Origin: Proteus penneri
GTDB lineage: Bacteria > Pseudomonadota > Gammaproteobacteria > Enterobacterales > Enterobacteriaceae
Assembly: GCF_003144535.1 (NCBI RefSeq)
Contig: NZ_PHFJ01000008.1
Span: 124,001-188,000 of the forward strand
Direction of reading: 5' to 3'
Length of the DNA: 64,000 nt
Shown here: positions 1 to 8,535 of the stretch, piece by piece
Layout of the letters: the number at the start of each line of letters is the position of its first letter
Numbering within the stretch: position 1 is the stretch's first letter
Notes under the pieces: generated by a model
What the model was told of the DNA's origin: nothing
Database searches by the model: none
The model's input: only the letters and a program-made list of their open reading frames with translations
Program-made: the position numbers and the translations under genes

Positions 1-330
1 AGCTTTTAACACTGTTGCATTATTTTGTTGCTCGTCTTTACCTGAATAAAGTAATACCAGCGGTTGCTTTTTGGCTATTGCGACAAGTGATTGCCAATGT
101 TCAGGTGCAGCCATTAATTCTTGCGTATAACGTTGCCTGAATTCAGTAAAATCGCCCCCTCCGCCATGAAACCATTTTCGTAATTCAGTCGAAGGCGCGA
201 CACCTTTATTCCATTCATCATAATGAAAATCGGTCTTTTTCACACCCCTTGGCCAGAGCCTATCGACTAACACACGATAACCTTCATGCTCGCCGTCTTT
301 ATCATCATAAACACGTTTACAAGTGATCAT
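1..330 (-). CDS. DUF488 family protein, cut by the left window edge
   Basis: This is a minus-strand reading frame open from position 330 to the window edge, so only the N-terminal 110 codons are visible. It starts MITCKRVYDDKDGEHEGYR and carries the signature VDRLWPRGVKK followed by WFHGGGGDFTEFRQRY, which are typical of the small DUF488 (YeaO-like) proteins of about 115-120 residues, so little is missing. The ATG is preceded by GAGAGGCGAA, a good ribosome binding site. The biochemical role of the family is not established. It is divergent from metF. The family call is from memory of the motif; no function is proposed. Confidence 0.85.
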   Translation of the reverse strand, partial: MITCKRVYDDKDGEHEGYRVLVDRLWPRGVKKTDFHYDEWNKGVAPSTELRKWFHGGGGDFTEFRQRYTQELMAAPEHWQSLVAIAKKQPLVLLYSGKDEQQNNATVLKA

Positions 331-487
331 TTCGCCTCTCATCAATACGTTAGTTAACTTTATTGTAGAAGAAAAATGAGAAGATTGACCTCTCAATACG
401 CTCATTTTCATCATAGAGTCTCTTTCAACATGAAATTTTCTCTCCTTTTGATTGAATTATCCTCATCAAAAACAAGGTGAATAGTTG

Positions 488-546
488 TTGACTAAATAAC
501 CTAATTAAGAGAATCTACATCTAGACGTCTAAATGGTTAGATGGGT
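488..546 (+). promoter_or_regulatory. metF promoter region with MetJ-type met boxes
   Basis: A perfect 8-bp met box (AGACGTCT) lies at 523-530, with weaker 8-bp repeats in register on either side: 515-522 and 539-546 each match 5 of 8, and 531-538 matches 4 of 8. Tandem 8-bp repeats of this sequence are the known operator of the methionine repressor MetJ with S-adenosylmethionine. A TTGACT hexamer at 488-493 could be the -35 element, but no good -10 is obvious. The position upstream of metF agrees with MetJ control of this gene in other enterobacteria. Confidence 0.75.
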
Positions 547-599
547 AACTAGGTAGTGATACTTAAATAAGAATAACAACACAGTGACATGATTGATGA

Positions 600-1508
<909 letters not shown>

Positions 1509-1523
1509 TCCTAACTTACAATT

Positions 1524-1544
1524 ACCCCGCTAATTAAGCGGGGT
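1524..1544. terminator. hairpin between convergent genes (metF and DUF4291 gene)
   Basis: An 8-bp GC-rich stem (ACCCCGCT with AGCGGGGT) closes a 5-base loop 15 bases after the metF stop. The stem is strong but neither strand has a long T run after it, so terminator function is likely rather than certain. It could serve both convergent genes. Confidence 0.6.
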
Positions 1545-1558
1545 GACATCGTGATAGA

Positions 1559-2149
1559 TTACTCACCAAAGTGATATGGCTTTTCTACTGGCAATAGGCT
1601 GTATGCGGTGTCGAGATCACCATTAGCAATACAATTATCTATTTTACGTGCCTTATCGGTAATATCCGTAATATTCACAATCCACTCTTGGCAATATTTT
1701 TCAACTGCTTGATTTCGCAAACCAATTTGGATAGTGCGATAACTGAGTCGATTCAGATAAATATCACGTTCAGGATCCCACTGAATACGGATATTACTGG
1801 TTTCTGATGCCGCTTTCCAAGCCTCAGCACTGACATAGCGGTCTGGGTCAAAATGACTCACAACACCTTGTGTCAGCATCTCTTGAAAGCCTTCATGGGT
1901 AATATCAACGGCAAGAATAGAAGCTTGGTTAGCATCTTTACGTCCCCAACCAGAACGGTACATCATCCAAAGAAAGGAAGGTTTTACCCAAGTCATGCGG
2001 GTCATACTAAAGGGGGGCGAAACAAATGTTCCGTTTGCGACTGCGCTCTGAGCAATAGTATTTGAATAGGCTTGATAAACACGAACAAAATCATTCGTAT
2101 AATATGCCCTTACTTCGCATTCAGGACATCGGTCAACATCATCGTTCAT
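1559..2149 (-). CDS. DUF4291 family protein
   Basis: The 196-residue protein has the features of DUF4291: an N-terminal R-A-Y-Y segment, VYQAYSNTIAQSAVANGTF, then RMTWVKPSFLWMMYRSGWG, the hallmark of the family. It has no signal peptide or membrane segment, so it should be cytosolic. The N-terminus carries a CPEC pair (residues 8-11) that could bind a metal. The family function is not known to me. It is a single gene, convergent with metF, and the DNA upstream (2150-2404) holds only the 3' structure of the next operon plus AT-rich sequence. Confidence 0.85.
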   Translation of the reverse strand: MNDDVDRCPECEVRAYYTNDFVRVYQAYSNTIAQSAVANGTFVSPPFSMTRMTWVKPSFLWMMYRSGWGRKDANQASILAVDITHEGFQEMLTQGVVSHFDPDRYVSAEAWKAASETSNIRIQWDPERDIYLNRLSYRTIQIGLRNQAVEKYCQEWIVNITDITDKARKIDNCIANGDLDTAYSLLPVEKPYHFGE

Positions 2150-2346
2150 CTTTCTTTAATATCCTTTTATATTAATAAAATGGAACTATCCGCTTAAATT
2201 ATGAGCCTCTGATTACAGATAATCAAGAGTCCCCATTTTTTATAAGGCTATATAAATAGCGTAACGCGTGCCCACAGAAATAAAAAAAGAATAACAATAA
2301 AACGAGCAGACTCATGTTCCTATTGTGTTTTATTTATACAGTGATA

Positions 2347-2405
2347 AGTCAATTAATCTTGCTAATCTACTCACAAAGTGAGGCGAATAAGCAATTTAAT
2401 TGACT
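2347..2405 (-). repeat. nested inverted repeat at the 3' end of the lacI-type gene
   Basis: A perfect 10-bp inverted repeat (AGTCAATTAA at 2347-2356, TTAATTGACT at 2396-2405) encloses a second pair (TTGCT and AGCAA) and a central CTCAC-AAA-GTGAG hairpin at 2370-2382. It overlaps the stop codon of the LacI-type gene. It has no T tract, so it is not a classical terminator; it may stabilise the 3' end of the operon message. Confidence 0.6.
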
Positions 2406-3409
2406 CACTGGATAGAGATTAGGCGCTCGATAAGCTGTGTTTTGATAAGTGAAGGGGATTTCACGGTATTACCTGAAATTTTTGCCGTCATGATTTCAAA
2501 CGCTTTTTCGACTAATAAAGCCTCATCTTGCTTCATTGACCACACGTTATTAGGTAAAAAGCTCAACATCACATGATCATCGAAGGTACCAATATGGAGG
2601 TGAGCAGGAATAACACCTTCACGCTGACGAATAACACTCAATAGACCTTCAAGAATAGGCAGTGATGAGGCAATAAAATGAGTCGGTATTTGCTGATGTT
2701 GCTCTAAATACTGTTTCATCATTTGTTCGCCATCTTTGGTCGTATTCTGTTCTGCATAAGAGACCGTGACACGACTATCATCGCCATAATGCTCTTTTAT
2801 CGCTTGCACATAACCGCGCAAACGCGCTGCAATCGTAGGCAGTAATGCATCTCCCGCAAAAAAATGGATTGGTGCATCTTGCTTTATCATCGCTCTTGTC
2901 AGTTGAGCACCACTGTCACAGTTATCTGAAGCGACACAAATAGCCTCACTCACAGAGAAATCTCTATCTAAAAATACCAATGGTTTTTGACGATGCTTAA
3001 CATGGTGTAGCTGATTTTTGCGGCTTGATGAAACAATGAAAATACCATCAACATTGCGTTCATCCATTGATTTAACAAGCTTATTTTCATTTTTGATATC
3101 ACCATAGGTACAGCTAATTGTTAGCTGGCAACCAATTTGGTGACAATGCATCTCTAATTTTTCTGCTAAAGCAGCGAAGAATGGGTTAGAAAGACGAGGG
3201 ATAACCAATCCGTAGGTATCTGTTTTATTCAGCTTTAAACTTCTAGCTGCATGATTGACGGTATAGCCAAACACCTCAACATAGTCCGCTATTTTCTTTT
3301 GCGTTTTTGCACTGATCCGGTATTGATCACCTTTGCCATTTAATACCAATCTGACTGTGGTAATAGACAAATTCAGGTCATTTGCAATCTGTTCAACTGT
3401 TTTTGCCAT
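2405..3409 (-). CDS. LacI family transcriptional regulator of the sugar-acid operon
   Basis: This is a 334-residue LacI/GalR repressor. Residues 2-60 are the N-terminal helix-turn-helix and hinge (VEQIANDLNLSITTVRLVLNG, then RISAKTQKKIADYVEVFGY). The rest is a periplasmic-binding-protein-like effector domain starting at TYGLVIPRLSNPFF. It lies at the downstream end of the catabolic operon, 56 bp after tctA, in the same direction, so it probably controls that operon and partly itself. The 20-bp dyad upstream of the kinase gene at 11856-11875 is a candidate operator. The effector is unknown, probably an intermediate of the pathway. Family call sure; target inferred from context. Confidence 0.9.
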   Translation of the reverse strand: MAKTVEQIANDLNLSITTVRLVLNGKGDQYRISAKTQKKIADYVEVFGYTVNHAARSLKLNKTDTYGLVIPRLSNPFFAALAEKLEMHCHQIGCQLTISCTYGDIKNENKLVKSMDERNVDGIFIVSSSRKNQLHHVKHRQKPLVFLDRDFSVSEAICVASDNCDSGAQLTRAMIKQDAPIHFFAGDALLPTIAARLRGYVQAIKEHYGDDSRVTVSYAEQNTTKDGEQMMKQYLEQHQQIPTHFIASSLPILEGLLSVIRQREGVIPAHLHIGTFDDHVMLSFLPNNVWSMKQDEALLVEKAFEIMTAKISGNTVKSPSLIKTQLIERLISIQ

Positions 3410-3432
3410 TAATATTCCATTATTGATATTGT

Positions 3433-3455
3433 GCCCTCATCGTAATGATGAGGGC
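3433..3455 (-). terminator. hairpin between tctA-type gene and lacI-type gene
   Basis: An 8-bp stem (GCCCTCAT with ATGAGGGC) around a 7-base loop lies between the two genes. There is no T tract on the minus strand after it, so it may be a partial terminator that lowers regulator expression, or an mRNA processing barrier. Confidence 0.5.
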
Positions 3456-3465
3456 CTGTTAACCT

Positions 3466-4983
3466 TTACTGAGCAGGCTTAGCTCGGTATTTCTTCCACA
3501 TCGCTTTTAACGAAGGTCCAATAATGGGTAGGATCAACGTCAGTATCGCAATACCTAAGAATGTCGCTGTAATCGGGCGTGTATACAGGATAGATAAATC
3601 ACCCTGAGACATCATTAAAGCACGACGTAAGTTTGATTCTGCCATCGGCCCTAAGATAATCCCGATAACCACAGGAGACATGGAAAAATCGAGCTTAATC
3701 ATAATGTAAGCGAGCAATCCTGCCCCCATCATCACAAATACATCGATGATACTATGGTTCACAGAATAAGCACCGACACTACATAATACAAAGATAATAG
3801 GTACTAATACACGGCGTGGCACATCCATCACTCGAACAAAGAGTTTCATACATAAGAAACCTAAGATACCGAGGAAAATATTCGCCATCATCAAGCCAAT
3901 AAAAATACTGTTTACTTCAACGGGATTGTCCGTAAAAAGCTGAGGCCCCAATGCCAATCCTTGAACCATAAACGCACCCATAATAATGGCGGTTGCGCCA
4001 TCACCTGGGATACCTAAGGTCATTAACGGCACCATGGTTCCGCCTGTGACTGAGTTTGCACCAGCCTCTGGTGCAGAAACACCTTCTGGTGAGCCGTGAC
4101 CAAATTCTTCAGGGTGTTTAGACCAACGTTTCGCTTCGTTATAAGAGATAAATGATGAGATATCTCCGCCCGTTCCCGGAATAGCCCCAATCGTTGTACC
4201 AATGGCAGATGAACGAAAATAAGTTGGTAATACACGTTTAAAATCAGCCCATGTCGGTAATACACGGTGAATACGTGCGTTAATTTTTTCGCTCTTCTTC
4301 TGTTTGCGTTCACGGTACTCTTCTTCAAAGCTAATAAGTCCTTGAGAGAAAGCAAACAGACCCACCAAGATAGGGATAAACGAAACGCCACCCATTAGGT
4401 AAACGGTATCAAAGGTGAAGCGAGGCCCAGATGTCATTGGATCAAGACCAATAGTTGCAATCGCTAAACCTATCGCACCACCCATTAATCCTTTCACAAT
4501 CGATTGCGATGATACACTGGTAATAATACTTATGCCAAATACAGCGAGCGCAAAATATTCAGCCGCCGAGAAACCCGTCGCCACTTTTGCTAATTGAGGC
4601 GCAATAACAATCAGGGCGATCGTACTAAAGACGCCTCCAAACATAGAGCCCATCGTAGATAAACCCAACGCTCTGCCTGCTTCCCCTTTTTTCGCCATTG
4701 GATAACCGTCCAATACCGTTGCAGCGGAAGCGGGAGTACCCGGCGTACTAATCAATATCGCAGTAATTGAGCCGCCATAAACGGCACCACAATACATGCC
4801 TAATAACAGGAGGATCCCTGTCATTCCTTGGAAGGAATAAGTTAATGGGAGAAGTAATGCAATCCCCATATTCACTGTTAAGCCTGGTAATGCGCCGATA
4901 ATAATACCCGCGAACACCCCTAACAGGATCATCGTTATCGTTTCCAGACTGAAAACGACCATTAAAGCGTCTAGTATTTCCAT
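3466..4983 (-). CDS. tripartite tricarboxylate transporter, large membrane subunit (TctA family)
   Basis: The 505-residue protein is the large permease of a TctCBA-type secondary transporter in the inner membrane. It is highly hydrophobic with about twelve segments, and carries the family signatures GALPGLTVNMGIALLLPLTY near the N-terminus and IGAIPGTGGDISSFISYNEAKRWS in the middle, followed by PEGVSAPEAGANSVTGG. Length is normal for TctA (about 500). It lies 19 bp after the TctB gene and works with it and the TctC binding protein. Such systems import carboxylates, so the operon substrate should carry an acid group; the exact ligand cannot be read from the sequence. Confidence 0.93.
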   Translation of the reverse strand: MEILDALMVVFSLETITMILLGVFAGIIIGALPGLTVNMGIALLLPLTYSFQGMTGILLLLGMYCGAVYGGSITAILISTPGTPASAATVLDGYPMAKKGEAGRALGLSTMGSMFGGVFSTIALIVIAPQLAKVATGFSAAEYFALAVFGISIITSVSSQSIVKGLMGGAIGLAIATIGLDPMTSGPRFTFDTVYLMGGVSFIPILVGLFAFSQGLISFEEEYRERKQKKSEKINARIHRVLPTWADFKRVLPTYFRSSAIGTTIGAIPGTGGDISSFISYNEAKRWSKHPEEFGHGSPEGVSAPEAGANSVTGGTMVPLMTLGIPGDGATAIIMGAFMVQGLALGPQLFTDNPVEVNSIFIGLMMANIFLGILGFLCMKLFVRVMDVPRRVLVPIIFVLCSVGAYSVNHSIIDVFVMMGAGLLAYIMIKLDFSMSPVVIGIILGPMAESNLRRALMMSQGDLSILYTRPITATFLGIAILTLILPIIGPSLKAMWKKYRAKPAQ

Positions 4984-5002
4984 CTCAAAGCTCCTTTACC
5001 GC

Positions 5003-5464
5003 TTACTCAAAAAAGACGGAGGTTGGCAGAGGTGAATTAAAGATAATGTCAAAGAAGACATAAACGACGGCAACTATTACAACCGGAATAACAACCAATG
5101 CAATAGGTTTTCTTTCATTCATCAGCCACATAATGATCGGGATAAGAAGCAGTGACGGAATAATAAAGCCAAAAAAGTGCAGGCCTGTGGCATAGACCAA
5201 CATAAAGAGGCCCAAACCGTAAGCGCGTTTAACTGCAGTAGAACTCAGGTCAACAGACTGGTGTACATGTTTGATTTTATCAACCACAACACTGATCCAT
5301 TGAAAAATCCCCAGTAAAATAAATAAGATGGCTAAACCGTAAGGCCAAAAACGTTCCCCTGGTACACCATAATCATCAAACATGCTCATATCACGGGAGA
5401 GATAGATAATTAGTGCCCCGAAAGCCACTGAAATCGCACCGATGATTGTATTGATTTTTGTCAT
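5003..5464 (-). CDS. tripartite tricarboxylate transporter, small membrane subunit (TctB family)
   Basis: The 153-residue protein has about four hydrophobic segments and the loose character of TctB subunits, which are poorly conserved in sequence. Assignment rests mainly on position between TctC and TctA genes and on its length and hydrophobicity. The start follows GGGGAG, which lies at the foot of a strong intercistronic hairpin (5480-5505). It would form the membrane complex with TctA. Confidence 0.87.
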   Translation of the reverse strand: MTKINTIIGAISVAFGALIIYLSRDMSMFDDYGVPGERFWPYGLAILFILLGIFQWISVVVDKIKHVHQSVDLSSTAVKRAYGLGLFMLVYATGLHFFGFIIPSLLLIPIIMWLMNERKPIALVVIPVVIVAVVYVFFDIIFNSPLPTSVFFE

Positions 5465-5479
5465 GTCGGGATCTCCCCG

Positions 5480-5505
5480 ACCCTACCTGCCGTAACAGGT
5501 AGGGT
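5480..5505 (-). promoter_or_regulatory. intercistronic hairpin between tctC-type and tctB-type genes
   Basis: A perfect 10-bp stem (ACCCTACCTG with CAGGTAGGGT) around a 6-base loop lies between the binding-protein stop and the TctB ribosome site. There is no T tract. Stable hairpins just after binding-protein genes commonly protect the upstream message from 3' exonucleases and raise binding-protein yield over the permease; that role is inferred here. Confidence 0.6.
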
Positions 5506-5525
5506 GGTTTATAATAATAGAAAGG

Positions 5526-6500
5526 TTATTTTTTCAGGGTTGTTGAAATTAACTCAGCATACATCTCGTGGTCTTCTTTCATCATTTGGTAAGCATCGTC
5601 ACCAGTGATGAATACAGGCATAATACCTTGTTTTTTCAATGCTTCTTGATATTCAGGTTTTTGAACCACTTCAGAGAATGCATCCACTAACTCTTTCTTC
5701 ACGTTATCAGGTACATTAGCGGTTGTTGCTAATACAGCCCAAGCACGCATTTTCACGTTAGTATCTAATTTCAATGCTTCTTTGAAAGTCGGTACTGCTG
5801 GGAATAATGGGAAACGACGTTCATCCATTACACCAAGAACACGTAAAATACCCGCATCAACTTGAGATTTAACCGCACCTGGTGTGGTTAATACGCCATC
5901 AATGTGATTACCCACTAATGCTGCGATTGAAGGACCTGTACCTTCGTTATAAGGGATATGGTTAAATTTAGCGCCAGTAGTACGTTCGATATTCACGCCC
6001 GCTAAGTGATAAATAGCACCCATACCCGAGTTACCGACTTTCAGTTTACCCGGATTCGCTTTCGCGCCATCGATAAACTCTTGTAACGTGGTGTAAGGTG
6101 ATTCTGCATTAACAACTAATACCACTGGGTCGGCAATAGTTGTTGCGATTGGGGTAAAGTCTTTATAAGTAACAGGTGATTTTCCTTGGTGTGGGAACAT
6201 CGCCAATTCGACGGTTGTCATCACTAATTTTGTGCCATCTGGGCGCGCATTAGCAACTTCAATCAGACCCGTTAAACCATTACCAGCAGGCTTATTCACA
6301 GGAACAAAAATACGTCCAGCTGGCATAACATCTTTTGCAAATTCAATGATAGTACGAGCAGAAGTATCAGTACCACCGCCCGGATTTTTCGGGATGACAA
6401 CATCAATATTTTTTGTAGGATACGTTAACTGTTGGGCAACAGCATTCCCCATGCCCAGTGTCATCGTAATCGCCAACGCTGCGAGTAGACTCTTTTTCAT
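5526..6500 (-). CDS. tripartite tricarboxylate transporter substrate-binding protein (TctC/Bug family)
   Basis: This is the periplasmic ligand-binding subunit of the TctCBA transporter. The chosen start at 6500 gives MKKSLLAALAITMTLGMGNA, a clean Sec signal peptide ending near AVAQ, and 324 residues, the usual Bug-family length. An in-frame ATG 69 bases upstream would bury the signal peptide and is rejected. Family motifs seen include the early PTKNIDVVIPKNPGGGTD and the later NSGMGAIYHLAGV and IPYNEGTGPSIAALVGNHID. Bug proteins usually bind carboxylates. Genes for TctB and TctA follow in the same direction. Confidence 0.93.
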   Translation of the reverse strand: MKKSLLAALAITMTLGMGNAVAQQLTYPTKNIDVVIPKNPGGGTDTSARTIIEFAKDVMPAGRIFVPVNKPAGNGLTGLIEVANARPDGTKLVMTTVELAMFPHQGKSPVTYKDFTPIATTIADPVVLVVNAESPYTTLQEFIDGAKANPGKLKVGNSGMGAIYHLAGVNIERTTGAKFNHIPYNEGTGPSIAALVGNHIDGVLTTPGAVKSQVDAGILRVLGVMDERRFPLFPAVPTFKEALKLDTNVKMRAWAVLATTANVPDNVKKELVDAFSEVVQKPEYQEALKKQGIMPVFITGDDAYQMMKEDHEMYAELISTTLKK

Positions 6501-6520
6501 AAAACCCTTTCTCCACATTT

Positions 6521-7573
6521 TTATTGAGTAGCCATTAATTGCTGATAAACAATGTTTTTTCGATTCCAAGTAAAGGTCACGTGTAGGGTATTGTTTTCAG
6601 CAATAATAGCCGGATATGAAAATTCGCCTTCCCCATCGAGTAAATCGAATGGTTCAGACCAAGTACTGCCATTATCGGATGAAAGACTGACAGAGATAGG
6701 ATAACGACGGCTCCAGTTACCTGAATTCGGGTTATACACCAATGCCAGTTGACCATCTGCGAAGGAGACGACATCAATGCCGCTATTATTATTTGGTAAT
6801 ATTGTTGCATAAGCCGGACACCAACTGCGCCCATAATCCGTTGAATCGCTACGATAAATAGTACCGCGCGTACTCCGCATCATGGCATGCACATGCCCAG
6901 GCTGGGATTCCCATAGTGTTGGCTGTATCACGCCATCCCATTGAAAAACACGTTGTAGATCAGTCTCCCATAGGGCATCGTCCTTTAAACCCTGCCAGAT
7001 TTCATGTTCCATCTGCCCACCTTTATGATGTTCAATCGGAATATCCACTCGCAACCAGTGTTGACCGTTGTCACTTGAAATATCGACAAACGCATCCCAG
7101 AATTGGTCATCCTCAACCGATCCTGGTGCCAACCACTCGCCATTCGACATCACTAATACTTTGTTCTTCACAGGACCTCTAGGTGCTACATCACCAGAAA
7201 CCAATTCACTCGGTAAACTCCAGCTATTTCCGCCATCCTTCGAGATAACGTATTGGGTCGTCCAACTATGTACATCGGGACCCGTTTTATAAAACAGCCA
7301 GATATTACCTGTTGATGGGTCAACATGTAAAACTGGATTCCAGTGTGCAACACCCGGATTTTTAACAACAGGTTGAGCGTGTTGCCAATGATCACCCTCT
7401 TTCATCACTAGCCAGATAGCGGTATTACCGCTACCTTCTTTATCGCCAGCGAAAAAAGCGGTTAACAAACGCTCAGAGTTAGGCACACGCACAATCGTTG
7501 AAGCATGGCAGTGATTAAAAAGTGAATGTGCATTATCAAGCACAAACTGGGTTTCCTTCATCACGAAAGGCAT
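6521..7573 (-). CDS. sialidase-like beta-propeller protein with four Asp-box motifs
   Basis: The 350-residue protein has four Asp boxes of the sialidase/BNR fold: SKDGGNSW (111-118), SSDNGQHW (166-173), STDYGRSW (244-251) and SSDNGSTW (298-305). They predict a six-bladed propeller as in exo-alpha-sialidases. No signal peptide is visible, so it would act in the cytosol on an imported substrate, unlike secreted sialidases. A start at residue 5 (MKETQF) is also possible. It sits between the lyase and transporter genes of the catabolic operon. It may be a glycosidase, lyase or epimerase-type propeller enzyme; the reaction is not shown by the sequence. Confidence 0.8.
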   Translation of the reverse strand: MPFVMKETQFVLDNAHSLFNHCHASTIVRVPNSERLLTAFFAGDKEGSGNTAIWLVMKEGDHWQHAQPVVKNPGVAHWNPVLHVDPSTGNIWLFYKTGPDVHSWTTQYVISKDGGNSWSLPSELVSGDVAPRGPVKNKVLVMSNGEWLAPGSVEDDQFWDAFVDISSDNGQHWLRVDIPIEHHKGGQMEHEIWQGLKDDALWETDLQRVFQWDGVIQPTLWESQPGHVHAMMRSTRGTIYRSDSTDYGRSWCPAYATILPNNNSGIDVVSFADGQLALVYNPNSGNWSRRYPISVSLSSDNGSTWSEPFDLLDGEGEFSYPAIIAENNTLHVTFTWNRKNIVYQQLMATQ

Positions 7574-7595
7574 ATTCCTACTCCTGTGTCCTAAA

Positions 7596-8528
7596 TTAAT
7601 CTAACGAAAGCCACTTCTTCATATTCTCACCCAATGCAGTCATGCTATTGACGGCAGAAGGGAAAAATGAGTTTTCAAACTGACTGCTGTTACGGGAACG
7701 GCAGACCAGTGTGCTGAAGTTACCAATCAGGCGCTGATGATATTTAGCGCATGCTGGATAATCCAGTGTTTCGGTCATCGCTGCTGTTGATAAATAATCT
7801 GCTAACACCGCAGCCTGCTCTGGTTTATCTTTCCAATTCTCATAAAGCCAAACATAAAGCTCTGGATGGAAATTTGCCATAACACCGCTATATGCCTGAC
7901 ATCCTGCTTGGAATGAAGCTAATAGCGTTTGACTGTTGGCGTTTGCAAGATGCAAGCGAGTTCCTTTTGATAATGCCAAACGGCGCTCTATCATTGGTAG
8001 AGAACAACACGTATCTTTGATGAAAGTAAAGCGATCACTTTGTGCACACCACTCTACAATCTCTTCAGATAACAAGCATTTGTAAGGATGAGGACATTCA
8101 TAAATGCCCAAATCAATCTCTTTTGGTACCACATTGGTTAAGACTTGCAGTGTTTCCAGCGCTTTATCATCAGACTCACCAATAAGCGCTAAGCGATTAC
8201 TGATCATAATGACGCCATCAACACCTGTACCTGCCATTGCCTGCAATTGTTCTTTTTGCTGGCTTAATGCGGTTGCAGTATGGCCAGAAGCCACTACAGG
8301 TACTCTTCCATCTGCTTTTTCAACGATAAAGCGGGTAAGCGCTTGAGTTTCCTCATCACTTAAATAAAACATTTCGCTTGATTGGCAGGCAGCAAAGAGT
8401 CCATGTACACCAGAATCGATATACCAGTCTACAAGGCGCTCTAATGACGCCCAATCAATCTCCCCTTTGGCATCAAAGGGAGTTAACATAACAGGCCAAA
8501 CACCGACGTATTTTTGCTGGCTCATCAT
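7596..8528 (-). CDS. dihydrodipicolinate synthase / N-acetylneuraminate lyase family aldolase
   Basis: This is a (beta/alpha)8 class-I aldolase of the DapA/NanA superfamily, about 310 residues. The Schiff-base lysine is seen in FTFIKDTCC (about residue 171) and the partner tyrosine in GIYECPHPY (about residue 143). The usual GTTGE loop is replaced by AACQSSEMFYLSDEE, so it is neither true DapA nor a textbook NanA. It likely cleaves or makes a 2-keto acid. The start at 8528 (or 8525) follows TAAGGA closely and overlaps the upstream gene stop by a few bases, so the two are translationally coupled. The family is sure; the substrate is unknown. Confidence 0.88.
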   Translation of the reverse strand: MMSQQKYVGVWPVMLTPFDAKGEIDWASLERLVDWYIDSGVHGLFAACQSSEMFYLSDEETQALTRFIVEKADGRVPVVASGHTATALSQQKEQLQAMAGTGVDGVIMISNRLALIGESDDKALETLQVLTNVVPKEIDLGIYECPHPYKCLLSEEIVEWCAQSDRFTFIKDTCCSLPMIERRLALSKGTRLHLANANSQTLLASFQAGCQAYSGVMANFHPELYVWLYENWKDKPEQAAVLADYLSTAAMTETLDYPACAKYHQRLIGNFSTLVCRSRNSSQFENSFFPSAVNSMTALGENMKKWLSLD

Positions 8529-8535
8529 CAATTCC

